DNA of 64,000 bases. Source: Kibdelosporangium banguiense. Lineage in GTDB: Bacteria; Actinomycetota; Actinomycetes; Mycobacteriales; Pseudonocardiaceae. Every line of letters starts with the position of its first letter. Position 1 is the stretch's first letter. The stretch covers positions 3,051,203-3,115,202 of the forward strand of contig NZ_JAGINW010000001.1 of assembly GCF_017876405.1 (NCBI RefSeq), in the 5' to 3' direction. The translations under genes and the position numbers were made by a program. The notes below the pieces were generated by a model. The model did no database searches, was not told the origin of the DNA, and saw only the letters and a list, made by a program, of their open reading frames with translations. Below are positions 35,318 to 44,700 of the stretch, piece after piece.

Positions 35318-36871
35318 ATGCGAATGCTTGTGGTCTGGTGTCCGGATTGGCCGGTGGTGGCGGCCGCGTCCGGGGCTGGGCTGTCCCTGACTGTTCCTAT
35401 GGCTGTGGTGGTGGCCAATCGGGTGGTGGCCAGTTCCGCGGTGGCGCGGCGTGAGGGGATTCGGCGGGGCATGCGCAGGCGGGAGGCTCAGGGCCGGTGT
35501 CCTGAACTTGTTGTGTTCGAGGACGATCCGGTGCGGGATGCCCGTTGCTTCGAGGCGGTCGCGGCGGCGGTGGAGGAGCTGGCTGTCGGCGTCGAGATCG
35601 TGCGGCCAGGGTTGGTCGCTGTGCCCGCGCGGGGGCCGGCGGGTTACTTCGGCAGTGAGGAGGCGGCGGCCGAGCAGCTTGTCGATCAGGTCGCCGGGCG
35701 GGCTGAGGTGGAGTGCCAGGTCGGGGTGGCCGACGGCCTGTTCGCTGCCACCTTGGCCGCGCATCGCGGTCTGGTGGTCGAGCCGGGGACGAGTCCCGCG
35801 TTTCTGGCGCCATTGGCCGTCAACGAGTTGCAGCAGCCGGGCGGTCCGGACCGTACAGAATTGATCGATCTGTTGCGGCGCTTGGGGTTGCGGACTCTTG
35901 GGGCGTTCGCCGGGATTACCGAACGGGATGTTGCCACCAGGTTCGACGCGGAGGCGGTGCGTGCGCATCGCCTGGCGCGTGGGCTGGACGAACGCCCGCC
36001 GTCCAGGCGCCGTCCGCCTCCGGACCTGTCCATCACAGCCGAGCTCGATCCGCCTGTCGATCGGGTTGATGCGGCTGCGTTCGTGGCCAAGTCGCTTGCG
36101 GATCGTCTGCATGCGGGGCTGGCCGCACATGGTTTGGCCTGCACGAGATTGGGGATCTATGCGCGTAGCGAACGTGACGAAGAGCTAGGCAGGGTGTGGC
36201 GGTGCGCGGAACCGTTGACACCGAATGGAATTGCCGATCGGGTGCGCTGGCAGCTCGATGGCTGGTTGCGTACTGGCGGGCCGACCGCCGCGTTGCAACG
36301 GTTGTGGCTTGAGCCTGAGGAAGTTGTTGAGGGCCGGGCGTTGCAGCTTGACCTGTGGCGTGGGGAAGGACATGCCGAGGCTGGTGAACGGGCAAGCCGG
36401 GCAATGGTCCGTGTCCAAGGCCTGCTGGGTCCGGAGGCAGTGTGCACACCGGTTCTGGGCGGTGGACGGGATCCGATCGACCGGGTCCGGCTGGTGCCGT
36501 GGGGCGAGGAGCTCATGCCGTCGGCCGAACCCGGCCTGCCCTGGCCGGGCCGATTACCCGAGCCGTCCCCGGCGGTCGTGTTCCCTGAGCCGGTACCAGC
36601 CGTTGTCCTCGACGAGTCCGGCAAACCCGTCCTGGTCACCGATCGGGATCTGCTCACCGCCAAGCCTGCCCAGGTCGGTATCAACGGTGGAGCCCCCCGG
36701 CCGGTGACCGCCTGGGCAGGACCTTGGCCCTCGGACGAACACTGGTGGGACCAGCCCCGCCCGCGCTCTCGGGCCCGCCTGCAGGTCCTGCTCGGCCACG
36801 AACCGAGCCAGACCGCACTCCTGCTCGCATACGAGGAGAACACCTGGACCATCCAGGCCCACTACGACTGA
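35318..36871 (+). CDS. imuB: Y-family polymerase-like mutasome protein ImuB
   Basis: 517 residues, ImuB class of Y-family polymerase homologues. It starts MRMLVVWCPDWPVVAA, where the catalytic acidic residues of active Y-polymerases are missing (W-C-P-D-W-P pattern), as known for ImuB, which acts as a scaffold. The little-finger region is followed by QLDLW at residues 343-347, equivalent to the beta-clamp motif QLPLW of mycobacterial ImuB. The C-terminal part (HYD end) would contact ImuA' and DnaE2. ATG 35318 is chosen because the LexA-controlled promoter implies a leaderless start there; the longer frame from 35240 includes the promoter. Confidence 0.93.
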   Translation: MRMLVVWCPDWPVVAAASGAGLSLTVPMAVVVANRVVASSAVARREGIRRGMRRREAQGRCPELVVFEDDPVRDARCFEAVAAAVEELAVGVEIVRPGLVAVPARGPAGYFGSEEAAAEQLVDQVAGRAEVECQVGVADGLFAATLAAHRGLVVEPGTSPAFLAPLAVNELQQPGGPDRTELIDLLRRLGLRTLGAFAGITERDVATRFDAEAVRAHRLARGLDERPPSRRRPPPDLSITAELDPPVDRVDAAAFVAKSLADRLHAGLAAHGLACTRLGIYARSERDEELGRVWRCAEPLTPNGIADRVRWQLDGWLRTGGPTAALQRLWLEPEEVVEGRALQLDLWRGEGHAEAGERASRAMVRVQGLLGPEAVCTPVLGGGRDPIDRVRLVPWGEELMPSAEPGLPWPGRLPEPSPAVVFPEPVPAVVLDESGKPVLVTDRDLLTAKPAQVGINGGAPRPVTAWAGPWPSDEHWWDQPRPRSRARLQVLLGHEPSQTALLLAYEENTWTIQAHYD

Positions 36872-36957
36872 AAGGAGAAAAACTTCGAGCGAAGCGGTCA
36901 CAGCTGGCACGAAGCCTGTGTCCAACCACGTAGACGCTGCTACTTGGGAGGACACGA

Positions 36958-37821
36958 ATGCGGACCATCGAGGTCAACGACTCGTTCATGGCGTACACCG
37001 AGACCGGTGCGGGGGTGCCGGTGGTGTTCCTGCACGGGAACCCGACTTCTTCGTACCTGTGGCGGAAAGTGATCCCGCATGTGCAGGGGCAGGCGAGAGC
37101 ACTGGCGCCGGACCTGATCGGGATGGGCGAGTCGGGCAAGCCGGATATCGGCTACCGGTTCACCGATCACGCCGGCTACCTGGACGCGTGGTTCGAGAAG
37201 CTGGGACTGGACGATGTGGTGATCGTCGGCCATGACTGGGGCGGGGCGCTGGGCATGCACTACGCGGCCCGCAACCCCGGCAAAGTCAGGGGCATCGCGC
37301 TTGTCGAGACCTTCCTCAGGTCGTTGACCTGGGCGGAGTACCCGCCGAACGGAGCTGCGCTGTTCCGTGCGATCAGGTCGCCGCAGGGCGAGCAGATGGT
37401 CCTGCGGGACAACAGCTTCATCGAAGTCAACCTGCCCGCCGGTGTGCTCGGTGGTCTCTCCCCGGAGGACCACGACGTGTACCGCAGGCCCTATCCCGAC
37501 CCGCGGTCACGTCTGCCGACGCTGGTGTGGCCACGGGAGATCCCGATCGACGGTGCTCCCGCCGACGTGGACCAGATCATTGTCAATTACACAGAGTGGG
37601 CAAAGAATTCACCAGGGGTGCCGAAACTCCTGATGACCGTTGAGCCGGGCACGGCCATGGGGTCGGCGGACGCGGCTGTGTGGGCCAAGGAGACCTACGC
37701 GAGCCTGGAAGTCGTGTCCGTCGGCCCAGGCGGCCACCACGCCCCCGAAGACCAGCCGCACGCCATCGGGCAGGCGGTCGCGCGCTGGCTGACCCGGCAC
37801 AAGCTGACAATGCAGCAGTGA
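36958..37821 (+). CDS. Haloalkane dehalogenase (alpha/beta hydrolase)
   Basis: 287 residues. Haloalkane dehalogenase signature: HGNPTSSYLWR with halide-stabilising Asn28, nucleophile Asp93 and halide-binding Trp94 in GHDWGG, catalytic acid Glu117 in VETFLR (subfamily II placement), cap domain with WPREIPIDGAPADV, and base His260 in GPGGHHAPEDQP. It hydrolyses carbon-halogen bonds in the family; the natural substrate here is unknown. GGGAGGA precedes the ATG at 36958. The stop overlaps the sigma factor GTG, so the two are coupled. Confidence 0.93.
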   Translation: MRTIEVNDSFMAYTETGAGVPVVFLHGNPTSSYLWRKVIPHVQGQARALAPDLIGMGESGKPDIGYRFTDHAGYLDAWFEKLGLDDVVIVGHDWGGALGMHYAARNPGKVRGIALVETFLRSLTWAEYPPNGAALFRAIRSPQGEQMVLRDNSFIEVNLPAGVLGGLSPEDHDVYRRPYPDPRSRLPTLVWPREIPIDGAPADVDQIIVNYTEWAKNSPGVPKLLMTVEPGTAMGSADAAVWAKETYASLEVVSVGPGGHHAPEDQPHAIGQAVARWLTRHKLTMQQ

Positions 37822-38648
37822 GCAACACAGATGAGCAGGCCCTTGTGGCGAGGGCTGTCGACGGCGACAAGGCAGCCCTCGCCGAGGTCGTGCACCAGTT
37901 GCAGGACCCGATCTACCGGCTGGCCCTGCGGATGGTGTGGCGACCGGCCGACGCCGAGGACGCGACCCAGGAGATCCTGATCCGCGTCATCACCCGGCTG
38001 GCCACCTGGCGGGCCGAGGCGAGGCTGCTCACGTGGGCCTACCGGATCGGCGTCAACTACCTGCTCAACCTGCGTCGCCAGACCCCTCAGGAGCAGGCCG
38101 GGCTGAGCCTGGACGACTTCCGCGAGGACCTGGCCGCCGGCCTGGCCACCGCCGACTACACCGGTCCGGAGGCCACGTTGCTGGCCAACGAGGTCCGGCT
38201 CACGTGTTCCCAGGCGATGCTGCAGTGCCTGGAACGCGGTGAGCGGGTCGCGTTCGTGCTGACCGAAGTGTTCGAACTGTCCTCCACGGACGCGGCCTGG
38301 ATCCTGGACATCACCCCGGCCGCGTTCCGTAAGCGGCTGGAACGCGCCCGGCTACGGATCCGGAATTTCATGGGCTCGACGTGCGGACTGGTCAACCCCG
38401 AGGCGTTCTGCCGGTGTTCCAGGCGAGTGCGCAAGGCCGTCGCGATCGGCCGGATCGACCCGAAGCAGCCGGTTTTCGCGACACATCCCGTCAAAGGCCG
38501 TGGTGTCAAGGAAGCCGCCGCCCAGATGCACAAGCTGCACGACGCCGCGGCCGTGCTGCGTGCGCATCCGGACTACGCGGCACCGCAAGCGAAAACGGAC
38601 GCCGTGCTGGCGCTGCTGCAATCGGGGCGGTTCCCGCTGCTGGAGTGA
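37818..38648 (+). CDS. ECF-like sigma-70 family factor with Cys-rich extension
   Basis: 276 residues. Region 2 (LVARAVDGDKAALAEVVHQLQDPIYRLALRMVWRPADAEDATQEILIRVITRLATWRAEARLLTWAYRIGVNYLLNLRR) and region 4 (CLERGERVAFVLTEVFELSSTDAAWILDITPAAFRKRLERARLRIRNFM) are clear. After them comes an extension of about 90 residues with CGLVNPEAFCRCSRRV, a Cys triad that could bind zinc, and a helical tail. No anti-sigma gene is adjacent, so control may act through this C-terminal part. The GTG overlaps the dehalogenase stop (GTGA). Confidence 0.9.
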   Translation: MSNTDEQALVARAVDGDKAALAEVVHQLQDPIYRLALRMVWRPADAEDATQEILIRVITRLATWRAEARLLTWAYRIGVNYLLNLRRQTPQEQAGLSLDDFREDLAAGLATADYTGPEATLLANEVRLTCSQAMLQCLERGERVAFVLTEVFELSSTDAAWILDITPAAFRKRLERARLRIRNFMGSTCGLVNPEAFCRCSRRVRKAVAIGRIDPKQPVFATHPVKGRGVKEAAAQMHKLHDAAAVLRAHPDYAAPQAKTDAVLALLQSGRFPLLE

Positions 38649-38701
38649 GACCTTTTCACTTAACAACGTCGCTGACCGGGACACGATGGTATGACGGCCT
38701 A

Positions 38702-40666
38702 GTGATCTCGGACCAGTTTTCTGACCTCGACGACTATGTCCGGCTGCCGCGCCTGAGCGGGCTGTGCCTGTCACCGGACGGGCGCAGGCTCGTTGTCGGT
38801 GTGGCGACACCGGATCCGGAGAAGAACCGTTATGTCACAGCGTTGTGGGAAGTCGACCCCGCGGGTGGGCGACCGGCACGGCGGCTGACCCGGAGTGCCG
38901 AAGGCGAATCCAGCGCTGCCTTCACGCCGTCCGGTGACCTGCTGTTCGTGTCGAAACGCCAGGACGACACGGCCGCCCTGTGGAAGCTGCCGGCCGAGGG
39001 CGGGGAAGCCCATCCGGTGGCGGCTCCGCCGGGAGGCGTGCGTGGGGTCGTCAGCAAGGGCGGTGTGTCGGTGCTGGCCGCCCCGCTGCTGCCATCGGCC
39101 GTGGATGTCCTGAGCGACAAGGACATTCGCGCACAACGCAACGACGTCACCGCGATCCTTTACGACGAGTTCCCGATCCGGCTGTGGGACCAACATCTGG
39201 GGCCGGACCGGACACGTCTGCTCGCGGCCGACGACGAGTGGAACCTGCGTGACATCACCGGGCATGTGGGCCGTGCTCTGGACGATGCACCCAGTTGGGA
39301 CATCACGCCGGACGGGCGCACGGTCGTCGCGGCATGGGCGGTCGCCGAACCCGGGGGCTCGCAGCGGTACACGCTGGTCGCCATTGACGTGGCCACAGGG
39401 GAACGGCGTGTGCTGGCGGACGATCCCGATTACGAGTACTTCACGCCGAAGATCTCGCCGGACGGAACCCAGGTCGCCGCGGTCGTCCTGCGGCGCAGCA
39501 CTGTCGAGGACGTGGGTCACCGTTCGGTCGGCGTCGTCCCGGTCGCGGGCGGCACGGTGAAATCCCTGACAGAGAACTGGGATCGGTGGCCACGCACCCC
39601 GCACTGGACCCCGGACGGCAAGAAGATCGTGATCGCCGCGGACGACCACGGCCGCTCGCCGCTATGGCTCGTCGACGCCGAGACGGGTGCGGTGGCCCGG
39701 CTGACCCCGGATCACGGCGCATATACCGACATTCAGATTTCTCCTGACGGCCAATGGGTTTATGCCCTGCGCGCGGCCATCGACAGCCCTCCTGGGCCGG
39801 TCCGGATCGGGCTGGACGGGTCCACAGTGGAACAGCTGCCCGGCCCCGCGGACGACGTGGACCTGCCGGGCACCCTGACCGAAGTCACGGCAAAAGCCGT
39901 CGACGGGACCACGGTCCGCGCGTGGCTCTCCTTGCCGCACAACGCTTCCGCGGACAACCCTGCCCCGCTGCTGCTTTGGATTCACGGCGGCCCGTACATG
40001 TCGTACAACACGTGGTCCTGGCGTTGGAATCCGTGGCTGATGGTGGCCAAGGGCTACGCCGTGCTGCAGCCGGATCCTGCATTGTCGTCCGGGTACGGTG
40101 CTGGCTTCATCATGCGTGGCTGGGGTGAATGGGGCGGGACGCCGTACACGGACCTGATGTCGATCACTGACACCGTGGTGGAACGGACGGACATCGACGA
40201 GTCCCGCACCGCGGCCATGGGGGCTTCGTACGGCGGTTACATGGCGAACTGGATAGCCGGGCACACCGACCGGTTCGACGCGATCGTCACCCACGCGGCG
40301 GTGTGGTCACTGGAGCAGGAGATGCGGACCACCGACCAGTCGTACGACTTCCTCAGGGAGATGACCGAGGACGCGGTCGAAGCCAACTCGCCGCACCGCT
40401 TCGCCGACAACATCGTCACACCGATGCTGGTCATCCACGGCGACAAGGACTACCGCGTGCCGATCGGCGAGGCGCTGCGGCTGTGGTGGGATTTGTCGTC
40501 GCGGTCCAAGGGCGAGGACTTCCCGCACAGGCTGCTCTACTTCCCCGACGAGAACCACTGGATCCTCAAGCCGCGACACACGAAAGTGTGGTACTCGACG
40601 ATCTTCGCCTTCCTGGCCCAGCATGTGCTCGGCGCTGCCTGGCAGCGCCCGGAGGCCCTGGGTTGA
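38702..40666 (+). CDS. S9-family prolyl oligopeptidase-like peptidase
   Basis: 654 residues. A seven-bladed propeller-like N-terminal part (repeated SPDG/TPDGR segments such as LCLSPDGRRLV, SWDITPDGRTVVAAWAV, PKISPDGTQVA, PHWTPDGKKIV, IQISPDGQWVY) precedes the alpha/beta hydrolase domain. Catalytic residues: Ser in GASYGGYMANW, Asp in HGDKDYRVP, His in ENHWIL. No signal peptide, so it is cytoplasmic and probably degrades peptides; acylaminoacyl-peptidase-like. GTG at 38702 has TATGAC 6 bases upstream and no Shine-Dalgarno, fitting a leaderless mRNA; the frame is open upstream through the sigma gene. Confidence 0.9.
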   Translation: MISDQFSDLDDYVRLPRLSGLCLSPDGRRLVVGVATPDPEKNRYVTALWEVDPAGGRPARRLTRSAEGESSAAFTPSGDLLFVSKRQDDTAALWKLPAEGGEAHPVAAPPGGVRGVVSKGGVSVLAAPLLPSAVDVLSDKDIRAQRNDVTAILYDEFPIRLWDQHLGPDRTRLLAADDEWNLRDITGHVGRALDDAPSWDITPDGRTVVAAWAVAEPGGSQRYTLVAIDVATGERRVLADDPDYEYFTPKISPDGTQVAAVVLRRSTVEDVGHRSVGVVPVAGGTVKSLTENWDRWPRTPHWTPDGKKIVIAADDHGRSPLWLVDAETGAVARLTPDHGAYTDIQISPDGQWVYALRAAIDSPPGPVRIGLDGSTVEQLPGPADDVDLPGTLTEVTAKAVDGTTVRAWLSLPHNASADNPAPLLLWIHGGPYMSYNTWSWRWNPWLMVAKGYAVLQPDPALSSGYGAGFIMRGWGEWGGTPYTDLMSITDTVVERTDIDESRTAAMGASYGGYMANWIAGHTDRFDAIVTHAAVWSLEQEMRTTDQSYDFLREMTEDAVEANSPHRFADNIVTPMLVIHGDKDYRVPIGEALRLWWDLSSRSKGEDFPHRLLYFPDENHWILKPRHTKVWYSTIFAFLAQHVLGAAWQRPEALG

Positions 40667-40727
40667 CCTGCGAAAACATCCTGAACAGGGCGAAGGGTGG
40701 CCGCGACATGCGCGACCGCCTTTCGAC

Positions 40728-40771
40728 TTGACCAGGGTGACCCGTAGGGACATACTCGAACACATGTTCGA
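40728..40771 (+). promoter_or_regulatory. Orphan SOS promoter with LexA box
   Basis: TTGACC (40728-40733), 17-base spacer, CATACT (40751-40756) as promoter, and TCGAACACATGTTCGA (40756-40771) as a perfect LexA box identical to that of imuA'. An ATG lies inside the box at 40764, seven bases after -10. The geometry is the same as at imuB. The next plus-strand gene is only the short ORF below; dnaE2 begins 0.95 kb later. Confidence 0.85.
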
Positions 40772-40943
40772 GAACTTCTCCTCGCTGTACCAGTCCGACC
40801 GCGACATGGCCCAGGATCTGCTCGCCGAGCTGATCCCGCGGCAACGTCAGCGAGAAGACGATCAGCTGCCGAAGTGCTGGGGGCCGCCCGGCGGCGGTGG
40901 CGGGTACCCAGGGCCCGGCCCTGGTGATGCCGACTTGAAGTAG
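40764..40943 (+). CDS. Tiny SOS-controlled ORF, possibly leaderless
   Basis: 59 codons from the ATG embedded in the LexA box: MFENFSSLYQSDRDMAQDLL, then AELIPRQRQREDDQLP. The first 36 residues are charged and helix-prone; the rest (GPPGGGGGYPGPGPG) is antisense to the end of the convergent membrane protein gene and looks like shadow sequence. So a functional product, if any, may be a short N-terminal peptide, or this is the remnant of a longer SOS gene. I do not recognise homologues. Confidence rests on the promoter geometry, not on coding signals. Confidence 0.5.
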   Translation: MFENFSSLYQSDRDMAQDLLAELIPRQRQREDDQLPKCWGPPGGGGGYPGPGPGDADLK

Positions 40944-41602
40944 GCGTTGGAGTCCGGCTGGAACAAGAAGAACAGCGAGCCACCGAAGGCGGCGATCTCG
41001 GCCAGCATGAAGATCAGCATCAGCGCGCCGAAGCCACCCAGGATGGTGAACACCAGCCCGACGCTGAACAGGGCGATGAGCGCGAACAGGGCGCCGAGGC
41101 CGGTGAGGATCGCCAGGGTGATCCGGGCCCAGTCGGCGCCGTTGCGCATCATCACGGCGATCACGAACACACCGGCGGCCAGCAGGATCCCGACGATTCC
41201 GAAACCGCCGACAAAACTGCCGTAGTAACCGGCCCAGGTGATCATTTGAATCAGGTAGTAGGCGACCATGATCACCGCGCCCGCGGAGGCGAGCAGGAAC
41301 GCCCACGTGACGCTCTTGGGAGTCGGCATTGTCGGGCGGGCTCCGCCGGTTCCCCAATTCGCGCCGATTCCGCTGAGTTTCTGGGCGAACGCGGGAGGGT
41401 CGGGGACCTTCGGGCCGCTGCCGGGCTGCTGCTGGTGCTGCCCGTAGGGCTGCTGCGGCTGGCCGTACGGAGGTTGTGGCTGGCCGTAAGGCGGTTGTTG
41501 CTGACCATAAGGCGGCGGCTGCTGCGGGCCGCCTTGCGGCTGGCCATAGGGCCTGCCTTGGCCGGGGCCCGGCTGGTACGGGTCCTGCGGGTTCTGAGTC
41601 AC
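40862..41602 (-). CDS. Pro/Gln-rich four-helix membrane protein
   Basis: 246 residues: N-terminal region of repeated PPYGQPQ-like units (about 60 residues), then a linker and four membrane helices (VTWAFLLASAGAVIMVAYYLIQM, FGIVGILLAAGVFVIAVMM, ITLAILTGLGALFALIALFS, FGALMLIFMLAEIAAFGGSLFF), and a Pro/Gly C-terminus. Similar designs are common in actinobacterial envelope proteins, but no function is known. It lies between the orphan LexA box and dnaE2 on the opposite strand. Confidence 0.78.
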   Translation of the reverse strand: MTQNPQDPYQPGPGQGRPYGQPQGGPQQPPPYGQQQPPYGQPQPPYGQPQQPYGQHQQQPGSGPKVPDPPAFAQKLSGIGANWGTGGARPTMPTPKSVTWAFLLASAGAVIMVAYYLIQMITWAGYYGSFVGGFGIVGILLAAGVFVIAVMMRNGADWARITLAILTGLGALFALIALFSVGLVFTILGGFGALMLIFMLAEIAAFGGSLFFLFQPDSNAYFKSASPGPGPGYPPPPPGGPQHFGS

Positions 41603-41709
41603 GGCTGGACGGTAGACGCCATTGCAACGGCGGATAAAGGGGTGACCCGGCCGATTGGACCAAAGTCTGCCCGCTTGGGCAGTTATCGGTTAACCCAAAA
41701 GGGGCAGAA

Positions 41710-44700
41710 ATGGGCTGGAACAACCCACCTGTCCGCTGGTCGGAACTGGAAAGGGCACTGTCGGGAAAACCTTTCGACTCCGGCGACGGCGGCGACAGCC
41801 CGGCGTGGACACATCACCGGGGCCCGTACGTTCCGCCGCCGGAAATCGGGCTGCCCGGCGCGATGGATCATCCCGGCGGCGCCGAGCGGGTGCCGTACGC
41901 CGAGCTGCACTGCCATTCCAACTTCAGTTTCCTCGACGGTGCCAGTCATCCCGAGGAACTCGTCGAAGCAGCCGCGCTGCAGGGGCTCGAGGCGGTCGCG
42001 ATCACGGACCACGACGGCATGTACGGCGTGGTCCGGTTCGCCGAGGCCGCGAAGGAGCTCGGCGTTCGTACGGTGTTCGGCACCGAGCTGAGCCTCGGCC
42101 TGCCCGCACCGCAGACCGGCGTCCCCGATCCGGCGGGTGAGCACATGCTGCTGCTCGCCCGCCAGCTCGACGGGTACACCGCGCTGTGCCGGACGATCAG
42201 CACCGGCCAGCTCAACGGTGGTGAGAAAGGACGTCCGGTCTACGACCTCGACCAGGTCGTGGCCGCGACCAGGGACCACTGTGTCGTGCTCACCGGTTGC
42301 CGCAAAGGCGCGGTCCGCCGGGCGCTCGACACAGTGGGCCCGGACGCCGCCGCCGGGCAACTGCTCCGGCTGGTGGACCTGTTCGGCAAGGACAACGTCT
42401 TCGTCGAGCTGATCGATCACGGCATGCCTCATGACACCGCCCGCAACGACGTGCTCGCCGCGATGGCGAAGTACTACAAACTGCCGACCGTTGCGACCAA
42501 CGCCGTGCATTACGCCCATCCCGACCGTGGCCGGCTGGCGGCGGCGATGGCTGCGGTCCGTTCACGCAAGAGCCTCGACGAGATGGCGGGCTGGCTTCCG
42601 CCGGCACCGACCGCGTGCATGCGTTCCGGCGCGGAGATGAAGGCCCGGTTCGAACCGCGCTATCCCGGCGCTGTGCAGCGGGCAGCCGTGCTTGGTGTGG
42701 AGTGTTCGTTCGATCTGCGCCTGGTCGCGCCGAAGCTGCCGCCGTTCGACGTGCCACCCGGCCATACCGAGGACTCGTATCTGCGGTTGCTGACTTACCA
42801 GGGTGCCGCTGAGCGATACGGCTCGGCCGAGAGCAGGCCGGACGCCTACAGGCAGATCGATCATGAGCTGAAGGTGATCAGAGAGCTCGAGTTCCCCGGT
42901 TACTTCCTGGTGGTCTGGGACATCGCGCGGTTCTGCCGGGAGAACAACATCCTCTGCCAGGGCCGTGGTTCGGCTGCGAACTCCGCTGTCTGTTACGCGT
43001 TGGGGATCACGGGGGTCGACGCGGTCGAGCACAACCTGTTGTTCGAGCGGTTCCTGGCCCCGGCCAGGGATGGGCCGCCGGACATCGACCTGGACATCGA
43101 GTCCGACCGTCGCGAGGAGGCGATCCAGTACGTCTACCGCAAGCACGACCGCTGGTGCGCCGCGCAGGTCGCCAACGTGATCACCTATCGGTCCCGTTCC
43201 GCGATCCGTGACATGGCTCGTGCGCTGGGCTATTCGCCTGGCCAGCAGGATGCCTGGAGCAAGCAGATCGACCGCTGGGGGCCGGTGAAATCCACAGTGG
43301 ACGAGAACGATCACGACATCCCGGATGTCGTGCTGGAACTGGCGGGAGAGATCGAGGGCTTCCCGCGGCACTTGGGCATCCATTCCGGTGGGATGGTGAT
43401 CTGTGACCGGCCGGTGGGTGAGGTGTGCCCGATCGAGTGGGCACGGATGGCCGAGCGTTCGGTGCTGCAGTGGGACAAGGACGACTGCGCGGCGATCGGG
43501 CTGGTCAAGTTCGACCTGCTCGGCCTGGGCATGCTGTCGGCTCTGCACTACGCGATCGATCTGGTGCGGGAGCATGAGGACACCGAGGTCGACATCGCCA
43601 AGCTCGACCTGACCGACGACAACATCTACGCGATGCTGCGCGAAGCGGATTCAGTCGGAGTGTTCCAGGTGGAGAGCCGTGCGCAGATGGCCACCCTGCC
43701 CAGGTTGAAGCCGCGCAAGTTCTACGACCTGGTGGTCGAGGTGGCGTTGATCCGGCCGGGCCCGATCCAGGGCGGCTCGGTGCATCCGTACATTCGGCGG
43801 CGCAACGAACTGGAAGACATCACCTACGATCACCCGTTGCTGGAACGGGCATTGGAGAAAACCCTGGGCGTGCCGCTGTTCCAGGAACAGATGATGCAGA
43901 TCGCGGTGGATGTGGGCGGATTCGACGCGGCCGAGGCGGACGAGTTGCGCCGGGCGATGGGCGCCAAACGGTCCACCTACCGGATGGAACGCCTGCGGGA
44001 GCGTTTCTACGAAGGCGCGGCGAAAAACGGCATCGAAGGCGAGCTGGCCGAACGGGTCTACGCGAAACTGCTGGCGTTCGCCAACTTCGGCTTCCCGGAG
44101 AGCCACGCCCTGAGCTTCGCGCACCTGGTCTTCGCGAGCTCGTATTTCAAGTACTACCACCCGGCCGCGTTCTGCGCGGCACTGCTTCGCGCCCAGCCCA
44201 TGGGTTTCTACTCGCCGCAGTCACTGGTCGCCGACGCGCGGCGGCACGATGTCGAGGTCCGCGGCCCGGACATCAACGCAAGCCTGGCGCATGCGACCCT
44301 GGAACCATTGTCGGAGAACAACAAGAAGCCTGCGGTCCGGCTGGGGATCGGTACGGTCCGGGCCATCGGCCAGAAGCTCGCGGACCTGATCGTCGAGGAA
44401 CGGCAGGCGAATGGGCCGTTCACCGGCATGACTGATCTGGCCAGGCGGGTCCAGCTGACCACACCGCAGGTCGAGGCCCTGTCCACGGCCGGTGCGTTCG
44501 GTTGCTTCAAGATCAGCCGCCGGGCCGCGTTGTGGTCGGCCGGTGCGGTGGCGGGCGATCGGCCGGACCGGCTGCCCGGCACGACAGCCAGTGCGGCCGC
44601 GCCGACGTTGCCCGGTATGGACGAGGTCGAGCTCGCGGTGGCCGACGTGTGGGCGAACGGCCTGTCCCCGGACAGTTTCCCTACCCAGTTCGTCCGTGAG

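Noticed and set aside
41600-41709. LexA box directly upstream of dnaE2
   Set aside because: No GAAC-N4-GTTC in this spacer; the nearest box is the orphan site at 40756.
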